A DNA stretch of 64,000 nucleotides from contig JANYLR010000059.1 of NCBI GenBank assembly GCA_025363715.1, forward strand, positions 28,893-92,892, written 5' to 3'. Under the pieces are notes generated by a model. That model had not been told where the DNA came from and ran no database searches. It saw only the letters and a program-made list of their open reading frames with translations. Shown here one piece after another: positions 1-8,384 of this stretch; positions within the stretch are counted from its first letter, which is position 1; every line of letters begins with the position of its first letter. The DNA comes from Holophagaceae bacterium (GTDB taxonomy: Bacteria > Acidobacteriota > Holophagae > Holophagales > Holophagaceae). The position numbers and the translations under genes were made by a program.

Positions 1-72
1 ATGAATACTACCAACCGTTCCATTTTCCGCACCATCACGAAGACGTTCAAGCGTGAGGAGGGTAAACGATGA
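1..72 (+). CDS. 3' end of the gene upstream of pilQ (partial or small ORF)
   Basis: The frame is open from the first base of the window and ends at a TGA that overlaps the pilQ ATG as ATGA. The visible residues are basic and end in KREEGKR. There is an ATG at position 1, but because the window begins there I cannot tell whether it is the true start or an internal Met of a longer gene. In typical pilMNOPQ operons the gene before pilQ is the inner-membrane lipoprotein pilP, which this could be; nothing in the 23 visible residues proves it. The 4-nt overlap argues for translational coupling with pilQ. Confidence 0.4.
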   Translation: MNTTNRSIFRTITKTFKREEGKR

Positions 73-2093
73 ATGCTCGCCTGAGTTCCTTGCTGGTCGC
101 AGGGGGCGTAGTCCTGGCGGGGATCCACACGGGATCCCTCCACGCGTCGCCGGCCACGGACACTGTCCAGAAGACCACCCTACTTTCCACCTCCATGGAA
201 GTATCCGGACCAGGGGTGAAGGTTTTCCTCAACATACCTGGAATGGCCACCCAACCAAGGGTGCAGGTGATGTCCAACCCCCATCGGGTGGTTGTCGACC
301 TCCCCGGCGTGGACCGTGGCCTGGCGGTCACCCGCAAGGATCTGTCCCTGCTGGCACACCCACTCATCCAGAAGACACGACTGGCCCAGTTCGCCGCCGA
401 ACCCAAACCCGTGACCAGACTGGTCATTGAAGTTGTTCCCGGCACACAGGTTGTGGTGAGCTCCCATCCTGACGGCATCCAACTGCTACTGACTCCCGGG
501 GAAGGGAGGGTCCAGGCCCGCCTGGATGCGACCTCGCCTACCCAGGCGCCGCCATCCCTGCACCCAATCGAGGTCACTGGCGTGCCCATGGCCCTTCCGA
601 GTGCTACTCCTTCTGAGACGGCCCCGGCGCTCGCCAAGACTGTCAAGCCCTTGCCGGTTCTCCCAGCCATTGGAAATGCCTTCCAGTCCCTGCCCCAGCT
701 AGCCGTTGCCACCGCCATGCCGGTGGCCAGCCCAGATGTTATTCAGGCCCCTGAGCCGGAAAAGCCTCAGGTCCAATCACAAAACCGTACGGTTGGTCGG
801 ACGTTGGGAGAAGGCCAGACGAGGTACTCCGGTTCGAAGATCACCATCGACCTCCAGAACACTGAAATCCGCGACTTCCTCAGGATCCTGGCCGACACCG
901 GCAAGCTGAACCTGGTGATGGACCCCGATGTGCAGGGCAATTTCGGATTCAAGTTCACCGATACACCCTGGGACCAGGTTCTCGATGTGGTCCTGAAGAA
1001 CGCCGGACTCGGCAAGGAAATCCAGAACGGTGTGCTGCGGGTCGCCAAGGTCGACAAACTCCAGAAGGAAGAAGAAGAACGGAAGCGGCTAGAAGAGACC
1101 CGGGCTCTGGCGGGCCAACTCCAGACCATTACCCGGCCCCTCTCCTACGCGAAGGTTTCGGAAGTCCAGAAGATCCTCAAGGACATGCTCACCAAGCGCG
1201 GCTCCGCCATCCTGGATGACCGCACCAACACCCTCATCATCACCGACCTTCCCCGGAACATTTCCGTCATCGATGACCTGCTCCAGACCTTGGATGTACA
1301 GATCCAGCAGGTTCAGATCGAGGCCCGGGTGGTCGAAGCCAACAAGAACTGGCAGCGCGAATTTGGTGTGAAGTGGCCCCAGCAGAACAGCGGAACTGCT
1401 GCGATTACTGGTGGAAGTGGCACCACGACGCCCTGGGTCGGGAGTTCCTCACCCTTCTGGAATGGCGCCACCGCGTTTAGCCGTCCCGCCTCCGGTCAGC
1501 AGGGTGCGGTGGCATGGGGCGCGAACAATCCCATCGCCAATCCGGCCGGTGAGCTGTGGCTCTCCTTCCTCAGCAACCGCTTCAGCATCAACGCCGTCCT
1601 CCAGGCCATGGAAAGCGAAGGCACCCTCAAGATCGTGTCCTCACCCAAGGTCGTCACCCAGAACAACAAAAAGGCCACCATCCTCAGCGGCGCCAAGATC
1701 CCCTATCCCACCCAGCAGGGTGGTGCCCAGGGCGGCGCGATCACGGTCGCCTTCATTGACGCCAACCTCCAGCTGGATGTCACCCCCCAGATCACCAGCG
1801 AAGGCACCATCATCATGGATCTGAAGGTGGAGAAGGCCGAAGCCGACTTCACCCGGACCGTGAATGGAACGCCCACCATCTCCCGCAAGTCCATCGAGAC
1901 CCAAGTCCTTGTTCGGGATGGCGGCACCGCGGTGCTGGGCGGCGTCTATGTCACCAACTCCACCAATGGCAGCACGGGCGTGCCCTTCCTTTCCAAGATT
2001 CCCTTGATCGGGTTCCTGTTCCGCAACACGACCAAGCAGGAACAGAACGCCGAACTGCTGATCTTCATTACGCCCCGGATTCTTCGACAATAA
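69..2093 (+). CDS. pilQ: Type IV pilus secretin PilQ
   Basis: Outer-membrane secretin that forms the multimeric gate through which the type IV pilus passes. The 674-residue protein starts with a signal peptide (about residues 1-27). An AMIN domain follows at about 40-140 (core VFLNIPGMATQPRVQVMS, then HRVVVDLPG), binding peptidoglycan or septal wall in this family. A Pro/Ala/Ser-rich linker runs to about 245. The secretin/TonB short domain is at about 255-310, a NolW-type secretin_N domain at about 350-420, and the C-terminal secretin beta-barrel at about 490-674, with the signature VPFLSKIPLIGFLFRNT near the end. It has one AMIN domain, and is somewhat shorter than many PilQ proteins. The ATGA overlap places it last in a pil operon, closed by a terminator just downstream. 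Confidence 0.93.
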   Translation: MNARLSSLLVAGGVVLAGIHTGSLHASPATDTVQKTTLLSTSMEVSGPGVKVFLNIPGMATQPRVQVMSNPHRVVVDLPGVDRGLAVTRKDLSLLAHPLIQKTRLAQFAAEPKPVTRLVIEVVPGTQVVVSSHPDGIQLLLTPGEGRVQARLDATSPTQAPPSLHPIEVTGVPMALPSATPSETAPALAKTVKPLPVLPAIGNAFQSLPQLAVATAMPVASPDVIQAPEPEKPQVQSQNRTVGRTLGEGQTRYSGSKITIDLQNTEIRDFLRILADTGKLNLVMDPDVQGNFGFKFTDTPWDQVLDVVLKNAGLGKEIQNGVLRVAKVDKLQKEEEERKRLEETRALAGQLQTITRPLSYAKVSEVQKILKDMLTKRGSAILDDRTNTLIITDLPRNISVIDDLLQTLDVQIQQVQIEARVVEANKNWQREFGVKWPQQNSGTAAITGGSGTTTPWVGSSSPFWNGATAFSRPASGQQGAVAWGANNPIANPAGELWLSFLSNRFSINAVLQAMESEGTLKIVSSPKVVTQNNKKATILSGAKIPYPTQQGGAQGGAITVAFIDANLQLDVTPQITSEGTIIMDLKVEKAEADFTRTVNGTPTISRKSIETQVLVRDGGTAVLGGVYVTNSTNGSTGVPFLSKIPLIGFLFRNTTKQEQNAELLIFITPRILRQ

Positions 2094-2106
2094 TCTGGAC
2101 GCGAGT

Positions 2107-2142
2107 CACAAAAAACGGCCCCGTCTGGGGCCGTTTTTTGTG
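2107..2142 (+). terminator. Rho-independent terminator after pilQ
   Basis: A near-perfect inverted repeat has arms CACAAAAAACGGCCCC and GGGGCCGTTTTTTGTG around a GTCT loop. It is A-rich on one side and T-rich on the other, so it can end transcription of pilQ on the plus strand and of the minus-strand gene that ends at 2156. Confidence 0.9.
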
Positions 2143-2155
2143 AGAGGAAAAGACC

Positions 2156-2356
2156 TTATTTAGCTATAGGTAGGGTGCGGACCAGGCGCTTGCAGCTGTT
2201 GCAAAGGATGGTGAAGTTGTCAGCCTGCTCGAAGTGGTATTTGAAGCCAGGATCTTCGTCGACTTTTTCAAGACGACCGAACTGGTACTCTGCAATTCGC
2301 ACGCTCTGGGGGGCGGTCAGATCGGCGCCGCAGTGGGTGCAGGAGATGGCGGCCAT
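2156..2356 (-). CDS. Small protein with two CxxC pairs
   Basis: A 66-residue protein with CTHC near the N terminus and CNSC near the C terminus, a spacing suited to one structural zinc ribbon. There is no signal peptide and no membrane segment. It is the last gene of a minus-strand group after the 51-residue membrane peptide and the 3-hydroxyacyl-CoA dehydrogenase, and it reads into the shared terminator at 2107-2142. I do not recognise a named family. A role in nucleic-acid or protein binding would be a guess from the zinc-ribbon look only. Confidence 0.7.
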   Translation of the reverse strand: MAAISCTHCGADLTAPQSVRIAEYQFGRLEKVDEDPGFKYHFEQADNFTILCNSCKRLVRTLPIAK

Positions 2357-2380
2357 GCTTGCTCCTCGGAAGGCTGGTAT

Positions 2381-2536
2381 TCAGGAATGGAAGAATTTCC
2401 AGAGTCCCCAGCTTAGCAGAGCCAGCGCAGCCAGGCCCACGAAGACCCGCAGCAGCACCTTGCCGAGCTGATATGCGACATAGATCACGAAGGTCAGCGC
2501 CAGGATTCCTAGGACGATCAGGACTGGGTTTCTCAT
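2381..2536 (-). CDS. 51-residue membrane peptide
   Basis: The sequence starts MRNPVLIVLGILALTFVIYV and is almost wholly hydrophobic, with two probable membrane segments (about 4-22 and 27-46) and a short basic and aromatic tail. Its ATG overlaps the stop of the upstream 3-hydroxyacyl-CoA dehydrogenase gene by 4 nt (ATGA), which supports real translation and the chosen start. Function unknown. Confidence 0.65.
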   Translation of the reverse strand: MRNPVLIVLGILALTFVIYVAYQLGKVLLRVFVGLAALALLSWGLWKFFHS

Positions 2537-3399
2537 GCCCGTTTCCTCCCTGCTTTCCAGGCATAGAAACCCCGCTGGGCCCTGCAGCCAGTGGCACCTT
2601 CCCGGACGAGTCGCCTCAAGTTCAGGGGGGGAAGGAACCGCTCCTCCCCGGCGGCCACCAGGCCCTCGGCGATGCGGTGACGGAGGTCCAAGCCCACCCG
2701 ATCTGAGAGTTCGAGGGGTCCAACGGGATGTCCGTAACCCAAGGTCATGAGGGCATCGAGATCTTCCGCCGAGGCCACCCCGGCCTCCAGCAGCCGCATG
2801 GCCTCCAGCCCCTGGGCAAGGGCCATGCGGGCCGCCGCGAAGCCGGGTTGATCCCGAACCTGCACCACGCGCTTCCGCAGGGCGAGACCCAGTTCTCGGG
2901 CCCGGTCCACCCACGCGCCTGAGGTACCTTCGGAAACCGCCATTTCCACCACCGCCATGCGAGGCACCGGCACGAAGAGGTGAAATCCCACCAGGCGGCC
3001 TGTCAGGCCGGACCTCCCTGCAAGCGCTGAAATCGGAAGGGCGGAAGTGCCGGATAAAATGAGCGAATCGGGGGGGGCCCATGTGGCCACTGCGGCCAGG
3101 ACGTGAGTCTTGAGCTCCAGATCCTCCGGCAGGGCCTCCAGCAGGGACCTCGCTCCCTGGAGGGCTTCTGGGCCAAAGGCTGCGGCATGGAGCCTGGCCC
3201 GGGCCTGCTCCCAGGCCTCCCGGCTGAGCCTGCCAAGGGTCAGGGCCCGGTCCCAGCGCAAGTGAATCTCCTGGAGCCCCTGTTCGGCGTGATCGAGGTC
3301 CCGCCCGAGTAAACGGGCTTCCAGTCCGCATTCAGCGGCCCACTGGGCTGCAGACAGACCGAGGGTCCCGGGACCCAGGATGGCCAGTGGGCCGCTCAA
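2533..3399 (-). CDS. 3-hydroxyacyl-CoA (3-hydroxybutyryl-CoA) dehydrogenase
   Basis: A 288-residue NAD(P)-dependent enzyme that interconverts (S)-3-hydroxyacyl-CoA and 3-oxoacyl-CoA in beta-oxidation or butanoate metabolism. The Rossmann motif GPGTLG is at residues 9-14. The family's catalytic His lies in GFHLFVPVPRM (usually GxHFFNPVPxM). The C-terminal helical domain has GYGHPVGPLELSDRVGLD, matching the family's HPMGPLELADxxGLD region. The length is that of stand-alone HbdA/PaaH enzymes, not the trifunctional FadB. It leads a minus-strand group with two small genes. Which CoA substrate it uses cannot be read from the sequence. Confidence 0.87.
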   Translation of the reverse strand: MSGPLAILGPGTLGLSAAQWAAECGLEARLLGRDLDHAEQGLQEIHLRWDRALTLGRLSREAWEQARARLHAAAFGPEALQGARSLLEALPEDLELKTHVLAAVATWAPPDSLILSGTSALPISALAGRSGLTGRLVGFHLFVPVPRMAVVEMAVSEGTSGAWVDRARELGLALRKRVVQVRDQPGFAAARMALAQGLEAMRLLEAGVASAEDLDALMTLGYGHPVGPLELSDRVGLDLRHRIAEGLVAAGEERFLPPLNLRRLVREGATGCRAQRGFYAWKAGRKRA

Positions 3400-3552
3400 G
3401 GCTGGCCGCCAGATCCCATATGGGTGGGGTCCAGAAGATCTTTGATAACAAGTCCTTCAGGCATGGATTCGATCCTCCACCCGCTATGATGAACGGAAAG
3501 GGCCTCCAGTACGTCACTGCAACCCAGCCCCCACACCCGGGCCTCACCCTCC

Positions 3553-4473
3553 ATGCTTATCGATTACGCCGCCATCACGCATCCGGGCCATGTCCGGAAG
3601 AACAATGAAGACGCCTACCTGCTCAGCGCGCTGGATGGCGAAGAGCCCATCATCAATGGCAACGCCCGGGCGCTGAAAGTGGGCGAAGCCGGCCTGCTGG
3701 TGGCGGTGGCGGACGGGATGGGTGGTGCCGCCGCAGGCGAGGTGGCCAGCCGCGAAGGACTGGCGGCCGTGGCGCTCTTCCTGTTCGGCCACTGGGGCCG
3801 GCTGGCCCCAGCCAAGGCTGTCGAGGCGGAACTGCTGAAGGCCCTGGAAACCGCCGTGGAAAGGGCCAGTGACGCGGTTCTGCGTTATTCCGACGATGAC
3901 CGCACGGCCCGCGGCATGGGATCCACACTGACTGCCGCCGTGATCTGGCAGGGATGCGCCTATGTCGCGCAAGTGGGCGATTCCAGGGCCTACCTGGTCC
4001 GGCAGGGGGGGCTGCACCAGATCACCGAGGATCAGACTCTGGTGAACGACCTGGTGGCGCAGGGCAGCCTCACGCGGGAACAGGCCCGTGTCCACCCACA
4101 GCGCAACATGATCACTCAGGCCCTGGGCTCGCCGCAGCCCTTGCGGGTGGTTCTCTCCCGCCTGGTCCTCCGCCGGGGCGATAAGCTGCTCTGCTGTTCT
4201 GATGGCTTGCATGGTGAAGTGCCCGACGCGCATATCCTGGACGTGTTGAACCAGGGGCTCAGCCCCCGCCGCAGCCTGGAACTCCTGATCGATCAAGCCC
4301 TCGAGCATGGGGGCCGCGACAACATCACCGGAGTCATTCTCTTCCTGAATGATCCCGGCCTTCCCCTGCCTGAGCCAGGGGAGGCATTGGAAGTGGTCCA
4401 CCCCAGCGTGGACGTCCATCGCCCTGGATTCTGGAAACGGCTGCTTCAGTCCTTGAGAGGCGGTGCCCGATGA
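3553..4473 (+). CDS. PP2C-type serine/threonine protein phosphatase
   Basis: A 306-residue cytoplasmic Mn/Mg-dependent phosphatase of the PrpC/Stp1 type. The metal-binding and catalytic motifs appear in order: RKNNEDAY (about 16-23), VADGMGG (about 53-59), GDSRAYLV, CSDGLHG and GGRDNITGVI. The Asp residues that hold the two metals are present. Family members reverse Ser/Thr kinase signalling. No kinase gene lies next to it in this window. It overlaps the next gene (the RdgC-like N-terminal part) by 4 nt, so the two are co-transcribed. The C-terminal 35 residues beyond the domain are not conserved in the family as I know it. Confidence 0.92.
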   Translation: MLIDYAAITHPGHVRKNNEDAYLLSALDGEEPIINGNARALKVGEAGLLVAVADGMGGAAAGEVASREGLAAVALFLFGHWGRLAPAKAVEAELLKALETAVERASDAVLRYSDDDRTARGMGSTLTAAVIWQGCAYVAQVGDSRAYLVRQGGLHQITEDQTLVNDLVAQGSLTREQARVHPQRNMITQALGSPQPLRVVLSRLVLRRGDKLLCCSDGLHGEVPDAHILDVLNQGLSPRRSLELLIDQALEHGGRDNITGVILFLNDPGLPLPEPGEALEVVHPSVDVHRPGFWKRLLQSLRGGAR

Positions 4474-5081
4474 GCATCTTGCAGGGGACCGTGTCCCTGA
4501 AACGGTTTCTCGTGCTCGGTCCCGTGCCCGATGAGAAGGACCTCCAGGCGGGCCTGGAACAGGACCAGTTTCGCCCCTTCCAGGATGGGCTTGAGGAAGA
4601 GCGCCTGGGCTGGTGCGACTGGCGGAATCCACTCATCACCCCCCCCGACGAAAACTGGGTCAGCCAGGAGCGCTTCGCGGTCTTCGGGCTTCGCATCGAC
4701 ACCCGTCGTGTCCCGACGGCGCTGTTGAAGGCCCATGTGGATCTGCGGCTGCAAAGCCTGCAGAAGGAGAAGGATCTGGCCTTCATCGGCAAGGAGGCCC
4801 GAATCTCCCTGGCGGACGAAGTGAAAGTCGAGCTGCTGCGCAAGGTCCTCCCCACGCCCCGGGTGGTGGAAGTGGCATGGGATCTGAAAGGCGGCATCCT
4901 CTGGACCACGGCCTCCTCCAGCAAGGCCCAGGGTGCCCTCACCAGCCTCTTCATCAAGTCCTTCGGCTGCGAGATTCACCCACTGGCCCCCCTGGTCATC
5001 TCGGGACGGCTCTGCCCGGAGCTGTCCGTGGAAGCCCTGATGGCACTGGATCCACTGGATCTCGAACTCGAGGAGGTCTGA
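4470..5081 (+). CDS. RdgC-like protein, N-terminal half
   Basis: A 203-residue protein. The stretch GWCDWRNPL near residue 50 and the block LQSLQKEKDLAFIGKEARI to LRKVLPTP (about 95-130) match the pattern of RdgC, the ring-shaped DNA-binding protein that modulates RecA. RdgC has a similar run of charged residues followed by LLPRAF and a segment ending with a remark on memory of prior samples (here WTTASSSKAQGALTSLF). E. coli RdgC has about 303 residues. This protein stops where the C-terminal half would begin, and that half seems to be the next gene, starting 1 nt after the stop. The start overlaps the PP2C gene as ATGA. Confidence 0.6.
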   Translation: MSILQGTVSLKRFLVLGPVPDEKDLQAGLEQDQFRPFQDGLEEERLGWCDWRNPLITPPDENWVSQERFAVFGLRIDTRRVPTALLKAHVDLRLQSLQKEKDLAFIGKEARISLADEVKVELLRKVLPTPRVVEVAWDLKGGILWTTASSSKAQGALTSLFIKSFGCEIHPLAPLVISGRLCPELSVEALMALDPLDLELEEV

Positions 5082-5082
5082 G

Positions 5083-5631
5083 GTGAAGCCACTTGAGCTT
5101 ATGGAACAAGGACGCTTCCTCGGCGAGGAGTTCCTGCTGTGGCTGTGGCTGCGCAGCATGACCGAAGGCGGGGCCAGTGGCGAGGATGGGGACGGGTCGG
5201 GCTGTTTTGTCGATGACTCCATCCAGCTGGTCTCCGAGCGGGGCGAAGTGAAGGAGATCTCTCTGCGCAAGGGCAACCCTGCCGAAAGCCGGGAGGCCTT
5301 CGAGGCCCTCAGTCGCGGCATGCGGCCCGCCAAGATGAAGCTGCGCATCCTATCCGGTGATCTGGAGTGGGTCTTCACCCTCAACGCCGCCACCCTGGAC
5401 ATGGGCGCCCTGAAACTCCCCCCCAGCACTGGCAAGGCGCCCCATGAGCGGCTCCACGACCGGATCTTTCTGCTGGAAGAAGGTGCAGGCCATCTGGAAC
5501 GTCGGCTGAAGCGCTTTCTGCACACCCGGACCGAGGATCCCGAGGGCCTGCAGGAGAGCATGCAGGCCTGGGTCCGTGCGGGACGCTCCGGGGAAGTGCT
5601 GCCGGCGGGCGAGGCCCCGTGGCAGTCCTGA
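5083..5631 (+). CDS. RdgC-like protein, C-terminal half
   Basis: A 182-residue protein with a GTG start one base after the stop of the preceding gene. It begins near LGEEFLLWLWLRS and contains IQLVSERGEVKEISLRKGNP, then a segment on basic amphipathic lines (RGMRPAKMKLRILSGDLEW) and a C-terminal LERRLKRFL helix. These features resemble the second half of RdgC-type proteins: an 'enlarged segment with E, G and K' and a terminal helix. I infer that the two genes together encode one RdgC-like factor as two chains; the alternative is an unrelated conserved partner. The acidic, Gly-rich loop at about 30-43 is a likely surface loop. It overlaps the amidase gene by 13 nt. Confidence 0.5.
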   Translation: MKPLELMEQGRFLGEEFLLWLWLRSMTEGGASGEDGDGSGCFVDDSIQLVSERGEVKEISLRKGNPAESREAFEALSRGMRPAKMKLRILSGDLEWVFTLNAATLDMGALKLPPSTGKAPHERLHDRIFLLEEGAGHLERRLKRFLHTRTEDPEGLQESMQAWVRAGRSGEVLPAGEAPWQS

Positions 5632-7280
5632 GCCTCCTGCCACTGGTGGTCCTCGCGGCCACCATGGTGCAGGACCCAGCGCCCGTGCTGGCCCAGGCCC
5701 GCACCCCTGACGGGCGGGCCATTCTACTCCGCCTGCAGTTCCGGAAGGGCCTCAGCGTAGAAGGAAAGGCCCTTCCCAGGGCCTTCCTTGCCCAGGGCGC
5801 CGACATCACTGGCTGGGTGCCCTTCGAAGGCCTGAGCCCCGAAGGCAAGCGCTGGGCCCTGGCCGCCGTGTTTCCCGAGGATCAGTGGCGCCAGGAGGAA
5901 GTCCTCCATCGGGTCCGCTTTCCGGAGGTGGAGTCGGTATGGACCATCGCCGCGCTGTTCACGGGGCATGGCCAGAACTACGAACGCCTCATGGGAGAGA
6001 ACCCCGGGCGGCCGGAGAAGCTCCGAGAGACCGATATCTGGCGCATTCCGAGCAGTCTCCTTTCCGCAGATCTCGGCGGCACCGGCCGCGGACCCGACCG
6101 GTCCCAGCCCGAGGATGATCTCGATGACGAGGCCCGAGTGGCCGCCTATCGAGGCCTCCTCTCCTTCAGTGAAGACGAGCAGGGCAAGTTCGCGGCCTAC
6201 CGCATGCGCAGAGGCGAGGCACTCTACTCCAGCGTTGTGATCCGCTACACGGACCGGGTCGATCCCAAGGGCGTGAACGAGCTGGCGGATCGTATCGCCA
6301 AACGCAGCGGCATAACCGATGTGCGTAGCATCCAACCGGGCCAGGTGATCAAGATCCCCGTGGGCTTCCTGGCGGATCCCTTCCAGTCCGAAGGCAGCTC
6401 CGCCCTGGCCGAGGAACGGGAGGTCCGCGCCGAGGTCCGGCGCACGGTGCGCGTGGAGGCCGGGCCCAAGCTCAAGGGGGTCCGGATCGTGCTCGATGCG
6501 GGACACGGTGGCGTGGACACCGGTGCCCGGGCCAATGGCATCTGGGAATCCGACTTCGTCTACGACATCGCCATGCGGGTGCGTCGGCTGCTGGAGCAGG
6601 AGACCGAAGCCCAGGTGAGCTGCACCATCCGTTATCCCGGCCTGGGGTTTCGAAGTCGGGAGGAGATCCCCGCGCCCAGCCGGGTGGCGGAGATCCTCAC
6701 CACGCCGCCCTTCGCCGTGGACGGCGAAAGCCCCTCGGCCGTCAGCGTTCACCTGCGCTGGGTGTTGGCCAATGATCTCTTCGCCTCCTTCCGGAAAGCC
6801 AAAGGCGAAGCCCAGAAGACCCTGTTCCTGAGCTTCCACGCGGACAGCCTGCATCCTTCGGCCCGGGGCTCGATGATCTACGTGCCCGGCGCCGCCCTGG
6901 TGCCCTCCAGCTTCGCCCTGAGCGGGGCCAGGACCGGCCGGGTGGGTGAGGGCCGGCAGTCCGGCCGCGTGGCCTTCACGGGCCGCGAGAAGCTCCAGGG
7001 CGAGGCCCGCAGTCGGCAGTTCTCCGAGGCCCTGCTGAAGGTCCTGCAGAAGGACCGGATCCCGGTCCACGCCAACCGCCCCATCCGCAACGTCATCCAC
7101 CGGGGCGGCGGGAAGTGGATCCCCGCGGTCCTTCGGTACAGCACTGGCGCCACCAAGGCCCTCATCGAAGTGGCCAACCTCACCAACGAAGAGGACGCCG
7201 CCCGACTGCGGGATCCGGACTTCCGCGAGCGCTACGCGGCGGCCGTTGTGAAGGCCATCCGGGCGTACTATCGAAAGTAG
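5619..7280 (+). CDS. LysM-containing N-acetylmuramoyl-L-alanine amidase (amidase_3)
   Basis: A 553-residue exported murein hydrolase that cuts the bond between MurNAc and L-Ala of the stem peptide. A GTG start gives a short hydrophobic signal sequence (LSLLPLVVLAATM). A LysM-like region at about 190-245 (YRMRRGEALYSSVVIRY, then SIQPGQVIKIP) suggests peptidoglycan binding. The amidase_3 domain runs from about 285 to the end, with zinc ligands visible in LDAGHGGVDTGA (His), the Glu of IWESDF, and SFHADS (His). The catalytic Glu is in LIEVANLTNEED. It overlaps the RdgC-like gene, but no functional link is obvious. A hairpin follows the stop. Confidence 0.88.
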   Translation: MAVLSLLPLVVLAATMVQDPAPVLAQARTPDGRAILLRLQFRKGLSVEGKALPRAFLAQGADITGWVPFEGLSPEGKRWALAAVFPEDQWRQEEVLHRVRFPEVESVWTIAALFTGHGQNYERLMGENPGRPEKLRETDIWRIPSSLLSADLGGTGRGPDRSQPEDDLDDEARVAAYRGLLSFSEDEQGKFAAYRMRRGEALYSSVVIRYTDRVDPKGVNELADRIAKRSGITDVRSIQPGQVIKIPVGFLADPFQSEGSSALAEEREVRAEVRRTVRVEAGPKLKGVRIVLDAGHGGVDTGARANGIWESDFVYDIAMRVRRLLEQETEAQVSCTIRYPGLGFRSREEIPAPSRVAEILTTPPFAVDGESPSAVSVHLRWVLANDLFASFRKAKGEAQKTLFLSFHADSLHPSARGSMIYVPGAALVPSSFALSGARTGRVGEGRQSGRVAFTGREKLQGEARSRQFSEALLKVLQKDRIPVHANRPIRNVIHRGGGKWIPAVLRYSTGATKALIEVANLTNEEDAARLRDPDFRERYAAAVVKAIRAYYRK

Positions 7281-7304
7281 TGGCCCTGCTGTGGGGTCGT
7301 CAGG

Positions 7305-7329
7305 CGGCACAAAGGTGCCCTTTGTGCCG
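7305..7329 (+). terminator. Hairpin after the amidase gene
   Basis: A perfect 10-bp inverted repeat, CGGCACAAAG and CTTTGTGCCG, surrounds a GTGCC loop. Only TT follows, so it is a weak or Rho-assisted terminator, or a processing stem, at best. Confidence 0.5.
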
Positions 7330-7376
7330 TTAGGAAAAGCTTTGAGATGGGATCACAATTGGGGCGGAGGGGCCTC

Positions 7377-7790
7377 ATGCGGGTTCTGCTGGTGGTGTTG
7401 CTCCTGCTCACTGGGTTCAATTGCCGCAAGCCTGAGCCTCTGCCACCGCCCCAGGCGCGGCTCATCGTGCGCTTTCTCGACCACGATGCGGTGCTGGACA
7501 TCGGCGTCTTGCCTACCGAAGGGCCCTGGCGCTTGATGAACGCCGGGCTTTGGGAACCCCTGGAAGTCCGTTGGAAGCTGGGTACTCCGCGCCTGGGCGC
7601 CGCGGTCGTGGGTCGCACGGCTCCGGATTGGGTGCTCCTCGAGGGCCCTTCCCGCGACACTCACCGGGTGATCCTGCGCGGCCCCGGCCCCGAAGAACTG
7701 GCCCGCCGGAATGAGCGCATGGACCCCGAAGAACGCGATGCCCTGACCTTTCTGGGAGTACTCTGGGCCCTCAGCTGGGTGCGTCACTGA
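7377..7790 (+). CDS. Small lipoprotein, function unknown
   Basis: A 137-residue protein with a signal sequence MRVLLVVLLLLTGFNC ending in a lipobox (LTGFNC), so it is probably lipid-anchored at Cys16. I chose the ATG at 7377 over the one 30 nt upstream because a GGAGG sits 7 nt before it and the signal peptide begins there. The mature part holds a beta-rich stretch (ARLIVRFLDHDAVLDIGVL) and no motif I recognise. It stands alone between the amidase and purE. Confidence 0.7.
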   Translation: MRVLLVVLLLLTGFNCRKPEPLPPPQARLIVRFLDHDAVLDIGVLPTEGPWRLMNAGLWEPLEVRWKLGTPRLGAAVVGRTAPDWVLLEGPSRDTHRVILRGPGPEELARRNERMDPEERDALTFLGVLWALSWVRH

Positions 7791-7865
7791 GCCGGGTCGT
7801 CCCGGCCCACGCACTTGGATAGAATGGCGCTCCTGACCGTCCAACCTTGCACCTTTGAGGCAACC

Positions 7866-8363
7866 ATGTCGGCATCCCCCCTGGTAGGCATCCTGATGGG
7901 CTCCAAATCTGATTGGGAGACCATGCAGCACACGGCCCTGACCTTGAAAGGACTTGATATCCCCTTCGAGGCCCATGTGGCCAGTGCCCATCGCACGCCC
8001 GGAAAGGTGATGGAATTCTGCCAGGGCGCCGAGGACCGGGGCCTCCGGGTGATCATCGCCGCTGCTGGTGGTGCGGCCCATCTGGCGGGGGTGTGCGCCA
8101 GCAAGACGCACTTGCCCGTGCTGGGCGTGCCCATGAAGGGCTGGGCCACCGAGGGCATGGACGCCCTCCTTTCCACGGTGCAAATGCCTGCGGGCATCCC
8201 CGTGGGCACCCTGGCCATCGGCAAGGCCGGTGCCATCAATGCCGCCCTGCTTGCCGCGTCGATCCTGTCGCTGGGTGATCCCGGCCTCCGCACGCGCTAC
8301 CTCGCCTACCGTCAGGCCCAGCGGGAGCAGGCCCTGGCAGACGATGATTTGGTGCTGCCATGA
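7866..8363 (+). CDS. purE: N5-carboxyaminoimidazole ribonucleotide mutase PurE
   Basis: A 165-residue enzyme of de novo purine synthesis that converts N5-CAIR to CAIR. The family motifs are visible: [11 protein letters not shown] near residue 10, the catalytic-loop [22 protein letters not shown], and LGVPMKGW. The start at 7866 follows GAGG by 5 nt and begins at the conserved N terminus; an earlier in-frame ATG would add 17 unconserved residues. purK is not adjacent. The next gene, a MoaB/MogA homologue, begins 21 nt downstream, so the two may be co-transcribed. Confidence 0.95.
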   Translation: MSASPLVGILMGSKSDWETMQHTALTLKGLDIPFEAHVASAHRTPGKVMEFCQGAEDRGLRVIIAAAGGAAHLAGVCASKTHLPVLGVPMKGWATEGMDALLSTVQMPAGIPVGTLAIGKAGAINAALLAASILSLGDPGLRTRYLAYRQAQREQALADDDLVLP

Positions 8364-8384
8364 CCGTTCTAGCGAGGCTCTGAC

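Noticed and set aside
5724..7310. A 528-codon minus-strand frame opposite the amidase gene
   Set aside because: Antisense shadow; the sense strand has the amidase_3 motifs.
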